NCBI RefSeq assembly: GCF_024734895.1
Contig: NZ_CP091430.1
Span: 3,366,501-3,430,500 of the forward strand
Source of the DNA: Paenibacillus spongiae
GTDB taxonomy: Bacteria; Bacillota; Bacilli; Paenibacillales; Paenibacillaceae
Direction: 5' to 3'
DNA length: 64,000 bases
A program made the position numbers and the translations under genes. Under the pieces are notes generated by a model. It searched no databases and was not told where the DNA came from. It saw nothing but the letters and a program-made list of their open reading frames with translations. Shown here piece by piece: positions 23,979 to 32,967 of this stretch. Numbering within the stretch: the first letter of the stretch is position 1; every line of letters starts with the position of its first letter.

Positions 23979-25019
23979 ATGAAAGTTGGAGTAGCGAGAG
24001 CGAAAGCTCAAGAATGGATTGCGAAGCACGCCAGCCTAGAGCCTGGTTTCTGTGGGGCGTATTTCAGCGGTTCAACGGTCGGAATGTCTGACGATGCGGA
24101 ATTGGCGGCTGCCTCGGATATCGATGTCGTCGTAATCACGTCCGACACGGAGCCCGCGCTCAAGCTTGGCAAGTTCATCTATGAAGGCGCATTAATCGAA
24201 GTGACGTATTTGTCATCGAATGATATTGCATCGGCCGAAGAAGTACTGGCATCCTACCATCTAGCCGGAAGCTTTCGCATGAACACGATTATTGCGGATC
24301 CGACCGGGCATCTCAGCAAGCTTCAAGCAGAAGTATCCGACAGCTTCAACAAGCGATTATGGGTAGATCGCCGATGCGAGAACGTCCGCTTGAAGATTGA
24401 GAACGGACTGCGTTCGATTAATCCTTCAGCACCTCTGCATGATTTGGTGCAATCGTGGCTGTTTCCGACAGGCGTCACGACACATCTCATTCTTGTAGCA
24501 GCTCTTCGGAATCCCACCGTGCGGAAGCGTTATGCTGCTGCCAGAGAAGTGCTGAGCGAATACGGTCTTGCACACGTTTATCCTGAGCTGCTGGCGCTGC
24601 TCGGCTGTACACATCTGACATCCGAGCGTATCGAGCATCATCTCGATGAGCTAACCAGTACCTTCGACGCTGCCGCCGCAGTGGCCCAGACACCCTTCTT
24701 CTTCAGCACCGACATCACCGCATCTGCGCGGCCAATCGCCATTGATGGCAGCCGTGAGCTGATCCGTTCCGGCTTACATCATGAAGCGGTCTTCTGGATC
24801 GTCGCGACGTTTGCCCGTTGTCATAAAATCTTGGCGGCAGACGCGTCAACGCAGCTGCAGCTTGCTCATAGGCCTGCTTTTGAAGCGATTATCTCTGATC
24901 TTGGCTTTACTTCTACAGGCGATTTCATTCCTCGTGCCGAGGGTGTTCTGCAATATTTGCCCAGGCTTATGGACACGGTTGAGACCATCCTTCATAAGAA
25001 TCCAGCTATTCGAACCTGA
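23979..25019 (+). CDS. Nucleotidyltransferase-fold protein
   Basis: The 346-residue protein starts with a Pol-beta-type nucleotidyltransferase motif: GAYFSGSTVGMSDDAELAAASDIDVVVI (only its ends matter: GS at about 30-31 and the DxD at about 47-49). A long helical C-terminal part (about 110-340) follows. Such proteins include aminoglycoside adenylyltransferase-like enzymes and toxin-antitoxin MNT-type proteins, but the long C-terminus fits an uncharacterised group. GGAGGGCG precedes the ATG. No HEPN partner gene is adjacent. Confidence 0.7.
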   Translation: MKVGVARAKAQEWIAKHASLEPGFCGAYFSGSTVGMSDDAELAAASDIDVVVITSDTEPALKLGKFIYEGALIEVTYLSSNDIASAEEVLASYHLAGSFRMNTIIADPTGHLSKLQAEVSDSFNKRLWVDRRCENVRLKIENGLRSINPSAPLHDLVQSWLFPTGVTTHLILVAALRNPTVRKRYAAAREVLSEYGLAHVYPELLALLGCTHLTSERIEHHLDELTSTFDAAAAVAQTPFFFSTDITASARPIAIDGSRELIRSGLHHEAVFWIVATFARCHKILAADASTQLQLAHRPAFEAIISDLGFTSTGDFIPRAEGVLQYLPRLMDTVETILHKNPAIRT

Positions 25020-25086
25020 TTCGGAATGGTTCGCAGCAAAAGGGCTGCAGCGGAAACGTGGTTTAGGCTATCGGGTAACGGTTATG

Positions 25087-25113
25087 AAACCGCTCTTAAG
25101 GAGCGGTTTTTTT
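25087..25113 (+). terminator. Rho-independent terminator after the nucleotidyltransferase-fold gene
   Basis: AAACCGCTC and GAGCGGTTT form a perfect 9-bp stem with a TTAAG loop, followed by TTTT. Confidence 0.85.
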
Positions 25114-25221
25114 GTGCGAATAAGAAAAAACATCGAGAAGCCGCCGGAATGAACATGGTACGCTACTGTCATGGCGTGTGCACCCCGATTACATATTCAT
25201 ACTATTGAAAGGTGTGGCGAT

Positions 25222-25845
25222 TTGAACGCGTACGAAGAGGTATGTCATTGGGAGAAGACCGAGGCAGCGGAGATCATGAAGCAATGCGGAGTGACAGCTG
25301 GCATGACCGTCATGGATTTCGGATGCGGCCATGGGCATTATACCATTCCAGCAGCTATTGCGGTTGGCTCAGAAGGCAGAGTATTCGGAATCGAGAAGGT
25401 GAAGAAAATCGCGAAGAAAGCCTCGCAAAGGCTGGAAGCGGCCGGTATAACGAATGCCGAAATACATCATTGCGATCATCATGGACTCCATGCTATTGCC
25501 GACGAAAGCGTAGATTTTGTCATGATGTATGATGTAATCCATCATGCTCCGCATCATGAGCTGATCCAAGCGATGAAAGCTCGTCTCAAGACGAAGGGAA
25601 TTCTATCATTCTTAGCGTTTAAAGATATTTGCGGATACAAATCATCCGAATTAGAACCGACGCTGGCGCGGGTCACGGCTGACATTGAGCGTGCCGGATT
25701 TGTACGGATGAACCCTATACCGAATACCGGCGTTCATTTCGATCACTTCCATAGCACCTACCATTGGAAGCGATATGGCGAAGTGCGATTAAGCTCGCTG
25801 GAACGCGGCACGATTTATAATTTTCAGAAGATTGAAGCCAGCTAA
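25222..25845 (+). CDS. Class I SAM-dependent methyltransferase
   Basis: The start is placed at TTG 25222, because GAAAGGTGTGG lies just before it; an in-frame ATG at 25171 has no site. The product has about 207 residues with the SAM motif I VMDFGCGHGHYTIP, an acidic motif II (VFGIEK) and a post-motif FVMMYDVIHHAPHH. The N-terminal CHWEKTEAAEIMKQCGVTAGM resembles Ubiquinone/UbiE-like methyltransferases of unknown substrate. It is a single gene, with about 120 bp to the next gene. Confidence 0.82.
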   Translation: MNAYEEVCHWEKTEAAEIMKQCGVTAGMTVMDFGCGHGHYTIPAAIAVGSEGRVFGIEKVKKIAKKASQRLEAAGITNAEIHHCDHHGLHAIADESVDFVMMYDVIHHAPHHELIQAMKARLKTKGILSFLAFKDICGYKSSELEPTLARVTADIERAGFVRMNPIPNTGVHFDHFHSTYHWKRYGEVRLSSLERGTIYNFQKIEAS

Positions 25846-25965
25846 TCGGGAATTGTATTCTATCACTGCAGCCTTATTCGATAGGAATTCTTGGTTGATC
25901 GGAGCAAACCCGAATGATACGATGCTAGATAAGTATCGAAATCTTAAGGTTGGGAGAGTACCGCC

Positions 25966-26766
25966 ATGAATTCCATTATTGAAATTAAGGACGTGACTTG
26001 GAGAAGAGACGATAAGACGATTCTTGAAGATGTAAATTGGAAGGTGAATCCGGGCGAGCATTGGGCGGTATTGGGATTGAACGGTTCGGGTAAGACAACG
26101 CTGCTCAATATGATCAATGGCTATATTTGGCCCACGAAGGGACAAGTGTCCGTATTGGGGCATCGTTTCGGCGAAGTGGATCTGCGCGATCTGCGCAAAT
26201 CGATCGGATGGGTCAGCTCCTCGCTGCAGGAACGAATCTATGCGAATGAACGTACGCAGCATGTTGTCATAAGCGGCAAGCACGCCTCAATCGGCTTGTA
26301 TGAGAAACCGACCGAGGACGATTATGCCCAAGCGGTGATGTGGATGAAGCAGCTGGGATGTGCCCATCTTTATGACCGCGTATATCAAGGCTGCTCTCAA
26401 GGGGAGAAGCAGAAAATCCTCATTGCCCGTGCGTTGATGGCTTCGCCGAAGCTGCTTGTTCTGGACGAAGCGTGCAATGGACTTGACTTTATCTCGAGAG
26501 AAGCTCTGCTCAAGAGCATCCAAGAGCTGGCTGTATCGCCTGATGCGCCTCATATTCTGTTCGTCACTCATCATATAGAAGAGATCGTTCCGGACTTCAC
26601 GCATACGGTCTTAATTCGACGGGGCACCGTATTTGCCTCAGGCCGAACTTCCGATGTATTGAGCAGCTCCGTGTTATCGGATTTTTTCGAAACGCCGGTT
26701 GAAGTGAATTGGCGGAATAATCGGGCGTGGCTTACGGCTGGTAATGATTCCTCGAACATCGAATGA
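25966..26766 (+). CDS. Stand-alone ABC ATPase (YlmA/ModF-like)
   Basis: The 266-residue ATPase has Walker A GLNGSGKTTL (about 38-47), the signature CSQGEKQK in place of LSGGQ (about 143-150), Walker B LLVLDEACNGLD (about 165-176), and a switch His in FVTHHIEEI. The fused pattern and EHWAVLGLNGSGKTTLL resemble YlmA and the PhrA/ModF group. No permease gene is adjacent, so its partner is unknown. Some members of this group lack a partner throughout. GGGAG precedes the ATG. Confidence 0.85.
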   Translation: MNSIIEIKDVTWRRDDKTILEDVNWKVNPGEHWAVLGLNGSGKTTLLNMINGYIWPTKGQVSVLGHRFGEVDLRDLRKSIGWVSSSLQERIYANERTQHVVISGKHASIGLYEKPTEDDYAQAVMWMKQLGCAHLYDRVYQGCSQGEKQKILIARALMASPKLLVLDEACNGLDFISREALLKSIQELAVSPDAPHILFVTHHIEEIVPDFTHTVLIRRGTVFASGRTSDVLSSSVLSDFFETPVEVNWRNNRAWLTAGNDSSNIE

Positions 26767-26795
26767 TTGCATGAGAAAACATATAGATTATATTA

Positions 26796-26830
26796 AAGCT
26801 GACCGATTCTGCCGCGGTTAGCTTTTTTTT
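26796..26830 (+). terminator. Rho-independent terminator after the ABC ATPase gene
   Basis: AAGCTGACCG pairs with CGGTTAGCTT (one G-U) and runs into eight T. Confidence 0.85.
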
Positions 26831-26867
26831 GAATCTTGCATCCCTCCATTAACTGGTAATGATATAA

Positions 26868-27095
26868 TGGAACGGCAATATTCACAGCCTACGTCTATCG
26901 GACCATGCCGGTTATACGGCTGAGGTTGAACTTATTCGCGATCCTCGCCATCCTGATGACGATCAACGCTCTTGGTATGCCATGGTTCCGAAGAATGCGG
27001 AACAAGAGCTTACCTTCACCGGAATCGACAACAACGGCGAGACGGTGACGGAGAGGAAGCTGAGGCGTGACGATTTCGTGAGCAAGAAAGAATAG
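26868..27095 (+). pseudogene. Fragment of an unrecognised protein gene
   Basis: An open frame of 75 codons begins right after a TAA at 26865 and has no ATG, GTG or TTG start at its head. It reads WNGNIHSLRLSDHAGYTAEV, then an acidic DPRHPDDDQRSWYAMVPKNA, and ends in a basic KLRRDDF tail. The composition looks coding. A TATAAT-like sequence (GATATAATGG) overlaps the head. I read it as a 5'-truncated gene of unknown function. Confidence 0.4.
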
Positions 27096-27133
27096 AATAA
27101 TAACCATTTCCTATCGAGAGCGAAAAGGGAGAC

Positions 27134-27927
27134 ATGCCGAAGATGGATGCATCGAAAGTATTGCTTGAACGATTAATCGCAACCAAAGGATTAGCAGTAA
27201 GAAGCAGCAGCAAGCATGATATCTACTGGTATACGTCCAGCATACCGGGTCCGTTCTATTTCAACACTCAGAACATCGCCGGAGAACACGCTGCGGGACA
27301 TATTTTAGAGAAAATAACAAACATCCTCAAAGATACAACAGCCAGAGATTTGCAAACGAAAGCAATCGCTGCAATCATCAATCAAGCCGTAATGGAGGAT
27401 CCGTTATATCGTGCATCGATCGATGCGCTTGTCGATTACTATCGGTCACAGAGCAATAACGTTCCGTCCATGAGGGCGAATCCTTGAATTGTAACGTGAA
27501 TGACATGAGGGTCTTACATGTATCTGATATTATTAATCAGGCGAGCAGCTATGTTAATCGATGGATCCCAATCTTATCTCATGCCGGAGTCAGTCTTCGT
27601 GAAACAATTACCGTAGCGGTTCGAAGTCAATCCGGCGTGGAGCGTCTGGCAAGCGAGCAAGTTCACATCGTTGCTCCTCTTAACGTAGATAAGGATTTGT
27701 TTCAACAAGCTTATAAGCTGGGATTGATTGATGCATTCGCTTATAACGAGATTATACGGTTCTATGATTCACCCCAAGAGTGGACCCGACTCTATCTCTC
27801 TGAAGCGAATCTGGAACAGTTCGACGACTGGGATCCAGTCAAGAAGGAACGCTTAAACTTCTTCAGGAAAAACGATATCTATCAATTGAAAACTGAATTT
27901 CCGTGGTTCTTCAATGGCGGCGTATAA
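27134..27927 (+). pseudogene. Phosphoribosyltransferase-like gene with its core deleted and frame broken
   Basis: Two frames overlap by four bases at 27484-27487. The first (117 residues) has FYFNTQNIAGEHAAGHILEK and ends RASIDALVDYYRSQSNN. The second (147 residues from TTG 27484) has RVLHVSDIINQASSYVNRWI, then VERLASEQVHIVAPLNVDKD. From memory of the family, these correspond to the N- and C-terminal parts of one orotate-PRTase-like protein, with the central PRPP-binding part (ISGGERRDWFFS-type) expected between them. That part is absent. A genuine two-gene arrangement is possible but less likely. Confidence 0.5.
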
Positions 27928-27995
27928 GGATAAGATTGCTTCAGAACGCATGTTCTGGTAATCTGGTATAACTACGCACGGCTGGAGGAATCGAG

Positions 27996-28652
27996 ATGGG
28001 TCATAAACAGAAGGATAAAGAATTGAAAATAGAAACGCCTAGAATACCGCAAAACTTGTCCGAACTGATCGTCGAAGATATTCAATCCGGGGATTACTTC
28101 GAAATGGGTGTCATTCAAGATGCGTTTCTTGACAATCGAACGGCGAATAAGGTCTGCTTCGATAAAGTTATTTTTCGTCATATAAATTTCACAGGCACCT
28201 CGTTTCATCAGCTCGAACTTACCGATGTTATATTCGAAAAATGCGATTTGTCGAATGTCGATTTCAGCAACGCGATTATTCATCGGGCGGAATTCAGAAA
28301 CTGTAAGCTCGTCGGCATCGACCTGTCCCATGCGACGATCATGAATGTTCTTTTCAACGAATGTATGGGCAATTATGCTACCTTCCGGTTTGCTCAGCTG
28401 AAGCAAGTGATCATTCAGGGAAGCTCGTTTCAGAGTGCGGATTTCTACACAACCAAATTGAAGAAGATAGCTTTGCACAGCACCAATATCAATAAGTCAC
28501 AGTTCTCCGGCACAAAGCTGGAGGGCATCGATTTAAGCGATTGTGAATTCAATGGGCTAGGCGTTGAGGTCGAGGATCTCAAAGGTTGTCTTATCTCCCG
28601 TGAACAAGCTTATGTATTTGCCAATCTCTTCGGACTAGTTGTGAAAGAATAA
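27996..28652 (+). CDS. Pentapeptide-repeat protein
   Basis: The 218-residue protein shows A(D/N)LXX-type repeats from about residue 50 to 185, for example VIFRHINFTGTSFHQLELTD and CDLSNVDFSNAIIHRAEFRN. These form a right-handed quadrilateral beta helix. Functions of such proteins range from DNA-gyrase protection (Qnr/MfpA) to unknown; the Qnr-type loops cannot be recognised here. TGGAGG precedes the ATG. It is a single gene between a broken gene and a transglutaminase-like gene. Confidence 0.88.
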   Translation: MGHKQKDKELKIETPRIPQNLSELIVEDIQSGDYFEMGVIQDAFLDNRTANKVCFDKVIFRHINFTGTSFHQLELTDVIFEKCDLSNVDFSNAIIHRAEFRNCKLVGIDLSHATIMNVLFNECMGNYATFRFAQLKQVIIQGSSFQSADFYTTKLKKIALHSTNINKSQFSGTKLEGIDLSDCEFNGLGVEVEDLKGCLISREQAYVFANLFGLVVKE

Positions 28653-28705
28653 CGATTATATTCCCGAGAACGGATCCTTGAACCTCGGATGGAGCGTGAT
28701 GCACG

Positions 28706-29314
28706 TTGATTTTGACTTGCGAATCGAATTTTTGGGATGATTACTTGGCAGAATCGGACGAGGTGGACTATCGTCATGATTCCATTCAAGAGATAGCTAC
28801 CGAATTATTTGCCGCATCAACGGACGAGAATGATTATGTGAAGAGAGCCTTTGAATTTGTTCGTGACGAAATCAGCCATTCATGGGACATCCAAAGCACG
28901 CGAATTACCAGGAAAGCATCTGAAGTGCTGCTCTATAAGGAAGGGATTTGTTATGCCAAATCCAATCTCTTATGCGCGATATTACGTACCAAGGGCATAC
29001 CGGTCGGATTTTGCTATCAGCGGCTTACAATTGGCGATACGCCGGATACCGGATACTGCATACATGCTATGAATGCGGTCTTCTTCAAGTCGCATGGAGC
29101 GTGGAAGCGTTTGGATGCCCGCGGTAATAAAGCTGGAATCGAAGCGGAATTCAATTTGGATGAAGAGAGACTGGCTTTCCCGGTAAGGCAGGAATATATG
29201 GAAGCGGATTATCCGGTTATTTATATGGACCCGAATCCCAACACGATGAATACGTTGAAGCAGCATACCGACTGCTTAACGATGTACCTTCATGGTTTAC
29301 CTACTCATTTATAA
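28706..29314 (+). CDS. Transglutaminase-like superfamily protein
   Basis: The 202-residue protein has the papain-like triad of bacterial transglutaminase-like proteins: Cys82 in YKEGICYAKSNLL, His120 in GYCIHAMNAVFF and Asp137 in AWKRLDARGNK. Members often act as proteases or amidases; function is unknown here. It starts with TTG at 28706, preceded at a distance by GGAG. There is no signal peptide. Confidence 0.83.
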   Translation: MILTCESNFWDDYLAESDEVDYRHDSIQEIATELFAASTDENDYVKRAFEFVRDEISHSWDIQSTRITRKASEVLLYKEGICYAKSNLLCAILRTKGIPVGFCYQRLTIGDTPDTGYCIHAMNAVFFKSHGAWKRLDARGNKAGIEAEFNLDEERLAFPVRQEYMEADYPVIYMDPNPNTMNTLKQHTDCLTMYLHGLPTHL

Positions 29315-29439
29315 GAGAATCAACCTTCTTGACTGGCTACTCGTCTTATAATAGAAAATCGCCGGAGATTGGAAGGTTTATGTCACGACCCAGGATGGGC
29401 ATGTTATGAACATTGGAGTAAATGCGGGCCAATACTGAC

Positions 29440-29539
29440 GGTCGAGAACCTAGTTATAAACACAGGTCCATGTCATGCCATAATTGTATGGTCGAGAATC
29501 GAGTTTTGAATACAGAGCCCTATCATGGCGTCTTATTAT
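29440..29539. repeat. Two-copy 50-bp degenerate tandem repeat
   Basis: The unit starting GGTCGAGAA at 29440 recurs at 29490 with exact 50-bp spacing and roughly 70% identity (GGTCGAGAA, AGTT, TCATG shared). It fills part of the 29315-29571 spacer before the DUF2277 gene. Confidence 0.5.
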
Positions 29540-29571
29540 GAGACGGATTTAACGATGAAGGAGAGATAATG

Positions 29572-29853
29572 ATGTGCAGAAATATTAAGACCCTCTTTAA
29601 CTTCGACCCGCCAGCGACTGAAGATGAAATCCAAGCAGCTTCCCTGCAATTCGTAAGAAAGCTGTCTGGCTTCAATTCGCCTTCGAAGGCTAATGAAGAA
29701 GCATTTAATCAGGCAATTGAAGAAGTAACAGAGGCTGCCCGCAAATTATTGGCTTCACTCGTTACCAATGCCGAGCCTCGGAACAGGGAAGTCGAAATCG
29801 AAAAGGCACGCGTCAGAAATGCCATCCGATTCGGAAACGAAAACCAGGTGTAG
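29572..29853 (+). CDS. DUF2277-family protein
   Basis: This small protein of 93 residues begins MCRNIKTLFNFDPPATEDEI, the characteristic start of the DUF2277 family, followed by ASLQFVRKLSGFNSPSKANE. The family is a small helical domain of unknown function common in actinobacteria and bacilli. The second of two adjacent ATGs (29572) is chosen to match the family start; GGAGAG lies upstream. Confidence 0.85.
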   Translation: MCRNIKTLFNFDPPATEDEIQAASLQFVRKLSGFNSPSKANEEAFNQAIEEVTEAARKLLASLVTNAEPRNREVEIEKARVRNAIRFGNENQV

Positions 29854-29944
29854 GGGGGGAGAGCCAATAGTGATCCTATGAACACTCTACTAGCATAGCG
29901 GTTGTGTTCCACCAAACGTTCTATCCATATCGATGTTGATGTCG

Positions 29945-29976
29945 ATGCCACTCCATTTCGGGGTGGCATTGTCTTT
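29945..29976 (+). terminator. Rho-independent terminator after the DUF2277 gene
   Basis: ATGCCAC and GTGGCAT pair with additional inner TCC/GGG pairing, followed by TGTCTTTT. The 29854-30154 spacer otherwise contains only the promoter listed next. Confidence 0.7.
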
Positions 29977-30021
29977 TACGCTCGATTCGTATCGTAGAAT
30001 GGAGACAAAAATATCTTTTTG

Positions 30022-30050
30022 TTGACACATGTCGGGTATACCTTTACATT
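30022..30050 (+). promoter_or_regulatory. Sigma-A promoter of the D-amino-acid aminotransferase gene
   Basis: TTGACA (30022-30027), 17-bp spacer, TACATT (30045-30050), about 105 bp before the start codon. Confidence 0.55.
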
Positions 30051-30154
30051 CAGCATATGGCATTTTTACGGCGGCATATAGCGAAACATGTGATACCGCA
30101 TTTGCAATCAAATATAGATACATATATTTATCGGAAATCAAGGGGGAAGAACAT

Positions 30155-31015
30155 ATGTTTTTGTGGAACGGTGAATTGGTTTCGGAAGAGGAAATACAAG
30201 TTTCCTATAATGACAGGGGCTATTACTTCGGGGATGGCGTTTACGAAGTATTTCGTATTTATCGCGGACAGCTGTTTGAGAAACAAGCCCATATGAAGCG
30301 GCTGTATCAAAGTATGCATCTTGTACGAATTCATGTTCCATGGGATGAGGAGGCATTAGCCGCCAAACTCGACGAATTAGCTGCGGATTTCGGCAATGGT
30401 GACGGTTATCTCTATTTGCAAATTACGAGAGGCGCAGCGCCGAGAACGCATACCATCCCGGATCAGATCGATCCTGTTATGCTCGGCTACTGTGAACCCT
30501 ATGCGAGTCCTATCAGTCAAATAAAGCAAGGAATCCCGGCGATGACGACAGAGGATATCCGGTGGCATCAATGCAATATCAAATCGCTGAATCTGCTTCC
30601 CAACACATTAGCCAGACAGCAAGCGAAAGAAGCCGGGGCGGAAGAGGCGATCTTCATCCGGGAAGGCATGGTAACGGAAGGAAGCGCATCGAATCTGTTT
30701 ATCGTTACCGGCGGGGTCATTCGCACCCATCCTGCAGACCGGCTGATTCTGGAAGGCATCACGAGACAAGTCATTGAACGGATCGCGGAAGAGGAAGGGA
30801 TCCCGTTCGAGAATACGGCATGCTCGCAGGATGAGCTGATGGCTGCTGACGAAGTATTCCTCACAAGCACGACGAGGGAAATTACCCCTGTCATCTCCAT
30901 CGACAACCAGCCGATCGGGTCAGGAACGCCAGGACCGGTAACGAGACAATTACAGGAAGCGTTCAATCGCTTTAAACTAGTTTTTGATCGGAAGAACATT
31001 CTGTCTATACAGTGA
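30155..31015 (+). CDS. dat: D-amino-acid aminotransferase
   Basis: The 286-residue enzyme belongs to the fold-type IV PLP aminotransferases and would interconvert D-alanine and D-glutamate for peptidoglycan synthesis. Visible are YYFGDGVYEVFR with the active-site Tyr, Arg97 and His99 in PRTHTIP (the D-amino-acid carboxylate trap that separates it from branched-chain enzymes), and Lys143 in NIKSLNLLPN as the PLP Lys. Glu175 in VTEGSASN is also seen. The start at 30155 follows AAGGGGGAAG; the upstream frame is non-coding. It is a single-gene unit between a promoter and a terminator. Confidence 0.93.
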   Translation: MFLWNGELVSEEEIQVSYNDRGYYFGDGVYEVFRIYRGQLFEKQAHMKRLYQSMHLVRIHVPWDEEALAAKLDELAADFGNGDGYLYLQITRGAAPRTHTIPDQIDPVMLGYCEPYASPISQIKQGIPAMTTEDIRWHQCNIKSLNLLPNTLARQQAKEAGAEEAIFIREGMVTEGSASNLFIVTGGVIRTHPADRLILEGITRQVIERIAEEEGIPFENTACSQDELMAADEVFLTSTTREITPVISIDNQPIGSGTPGPVTRQLQEAFNRFKLVFDRKNILSIQ

Positions 31016-31062
31016 GAGGCTGCCCTACGTCATCTATGACGTAGGGAGCCTCTTCTTTTTTT
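31016..31062 (+). terminator. Rho-independent terminator after dat
   Basis: A long stem (GAGGCT...ACGTCA with TGACGT...GCCTC, one bulge) is followed by TTCTTTTTTT. Confidence 0.88.
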
Positions 31063-31128
31063 GCAAGAAAAAACATCGAGAAGGATGAAAATCATCATGC
31101 TACAATGATGCCATGGAGGTGCACATCC

Positions 31129-32550
31129 ATGCATTATCGTCAACGCATCCAGCACGTACTTGAATATATCGAAACCAACCTGTATGAAGAGCTCTCCTCG
31201 GCGAAGCTGGCCGGTATAGCCGGGTTTTCCAAGTCCCATTTTCTCAAGGTATTCGAAGCGTTGGCAGGTTACACCATTATGTCTTATATACGCAACCGAC
31301 GGCTTCATATGGCTGCTGCGGAAATTAACCGAGGAGTCAAGCGGATTGCCGATATCGCATACGATCACGGTTTCGAATCCCATGATGTATTCGGCCGCGC
31401 GTTCAAGCGCGCATACGGGATTACGCCGGAAAGCTATCGGAAACGGCAGTTCGTGCTTCCTGATTTCCACAAGATTAACCTGGAAACGGAAGATAGTGAG
31501 GAGATGATCGACGCGGTGGAAGCATCGGCATTCGTGACGATCCCCGAAATGAAGTTAATAGGCATTGAGCGCCGGATCGAGGAAGGCAGTCTATCGCCGG
31601 CCGAATTATGGCCGTATTATTTTGAGAATTGGGAAGCCCTCTTCAAGGACATCGCCAAGTTGCGAATAGAACCGGAGAAGGATATCGATTATGCATTGAC
31701 GGTTGACCGCGATGAGGAAGGGTTTACTTACTTTATTGGAATCGAGGTCTCTAGCGTGGACTACATCCCCGAAGGAGCCGCTGCGAGAATCATTCCAAAG
31801 ACCAAGTATGCGAAGTTTACAGCGGTCGGGCCGGTTCACGAATCCATTGCCAGAACCTACGGATATATTTACAAGCATTGGTTTCCTCAATCCGATTATC
31901 AACTGCAACTGTCAGCCGGCCCAATAATCGAATATTACGACATGCGCTGCGCGACGCACATCGGAATTCCGCCTGAACGGCATGAGATGGATATCTACAT
32001 TCCCATTGAGCCTGTAATAACGGAAGCGAAGGAGGTCGTCGAGCTTCCCCCTTACAAAGCAGCCTACTATAAGGCTACAGGAGCAGCGGGGAATAAATGG
32101 AAGCAGGTGAAGAAGGAAGCGTTCGACGTCATGATCGAATGGACCAGTGCCAGGGCCAGTGGCATCGATGCAGCGATCCTTCCCATTCGTACCTGGAATA
32201 ATGGCGGTGTGGCGGACAAGGATTTTTACTATGAGGTATTCATGGACGTTACGGGCCTGGATCTTCCTGCTTCAGGCGATGAGCGCGTTCAAATGATCGA
32301 GATGGCAGGAGGATTGTATATGGTCACTCCAACCCTTCATCGAACGCTGGAACCGACAGGTAGAGCAGCATGGAATTGGTTCGAGAGCAGTCATGAATAT
32401 GCATGCGTTCACTGTGAAGGCTTCGAGGAATTTCTGATCGTGGATGACAAGGTCACACTGGAAACCATGATCCGGATTCATATCCGGGCTGAGCGGAGGT
32501 CCGTACCTGGAAGCGTAGACTCTCCATCAGCGGCGGTGCCGACAAGATAG
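31129..32550 (+). CDS. AraC-type regulator with two C-terminal GyrI-like domains
   Basis: The protein has 473 residues from the ATG at 31129, which follows TGGAGGTG. An AraC-type DNA-binding domain comes first (about 1-105, with KLAGIAGFSKSHFLKVFEAL and RIADIAYDHGFESHDVFGRAF). It is followed by a GyrI-like effector domain (about 130-300, MKLIGIERRIEEGSL...HEMDIYIPIE). A second, more divergent GyrI-like half comes after (about 310-465, YKAAYYKATGAAGNKW...). Known relatives such as Rob or BmrR-type sensors have one such domain. The duplicated sensor suggests a drug-like or amphipathic ligand, which is inferred. The gene has its own small transcription unit and no divergent partner. Confidence 0.83.
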   Translation: MHYRQRIQHVLEYIETNLYEELSSAKLAGIAGFSKSHFLKVFEALAGYTIMSYIRNRRLHMAAAEINRGVKRIADIAYDHGFESHDVFGRAFKRAYGITPESYRKRQFVLPDFHKINLETEDSEEMIDAVEASAFVTIPEMKLIGIERRIEEGSLSPAELWPYYFENWEALFKDIAKLRIEPEKDIDYALTVDRDEEGFTYFIGIEVSSVDYIPEGAAARIIPKTKYAKFTAVGPVHESIARTYGYIYKHWFPQSDYQLQLSAGPIIEYYDMRCATHIGIPPERHEMDIYIPIEPVITEAKEVVELPPYKAAYYKATGAAGNKWKQVKKEAFDVMIEWTSARASGIDAAILPIRTWNNGGVADKDFYYEVFMDVTGLDLPASGDERVQMIEMAGGLYMVTPTLHRTLEPTGRAAWNWFESSHEYACVHCEGFEEFLIVDDKVTLETMIRIHIRAERRSVPGSVDSPSAAVPTR

Positions 32551-32610
32551 GTTAGGTGACAAGGGAAGTGCGTGGTAGTTCGAGTCAGCGTTCTCTGCCA
32601 ACTATTGAAC

Positions 32611-32850
32611 AAGCTGCGGACATACGATTCGCTTTTACTGGATTTAGGCCAATTTGGAACTAGTTGCGGACACCAGATCCTTTATTTGCTCCAAATCCGA
32701 CTGATTGGGGGCGTTGTTGCTCAAATTGCGGATCACACGTCCGATAAGGCTCACAACCTCCCCATTGATTTCAACAATAGCGGATCTCATGTCCGTTAGG
32801 AGCACAAAACGTAACATCACTGCGCACTGTTCGGTTAGAGCGGATGTTGC
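32611..32850. repeat. Degenerate GCGGA repeat array
   Basis: Units with (T)GCGGA occur at about 32615, 32665, 32727, 32779 and 32839, spaced 50-62 bp. The first two are closest to TGCGGACA-N-CAGATCC-TTTATTTG, the same unit as in the foldback element at 5.6 kb. Half-units in inverted form (GTCCG) are interspersed. No gene is visible in 32551-32915. Confidence 0.55.
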
Positions 32851-32915
32851 GCCCCTAATTGTGAACATTTAGCGGCACCGACTATGGAATTGATTCAAAT
32901 GAATAAAAATCACTG

Positions 32916-32946
32916 TTGCCCTTGACGTTACGTCAAGGGCTATACT
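32916..32946 (+). promoter_or_regulatory. MerR-type promoter with 19-bp spacer and operator palindrome
   Basis: TTGCCC (32916-32921) and TATACT (32941-32946) are separated by 19 bp, the long spacer typical of MerR-activated promoters. A 21-bp near-perfect palindrome (32919-32939, CCCTTGACGT...ACGTCAAGGG) fills the spacer. Confidence 0.75.
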
Positions 32947-32967
32947 TTGTGTAGGGAGGCGGATGAG

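Noticed and set aside
24987..25152. Short frame after the nucleotidyltransferase resembling a GNAT tail
   Set aside because: The similarity is too weak to call and it overlaps the terminator at 25087.
25966..26766. Orphan ABC ATPase as the missing motor of the glycan importer
   Set aside because: Its sequence type is YlmA/ModF-like rather than MsmX-like and it lies 15 kb away under its own terminator.
28982..29266. Minus-strand 94-codon frame in the transglutaminase-like gene
   Set aside because: It lies antisense within a gene with an intact catalytic triad and has no ribosome site.
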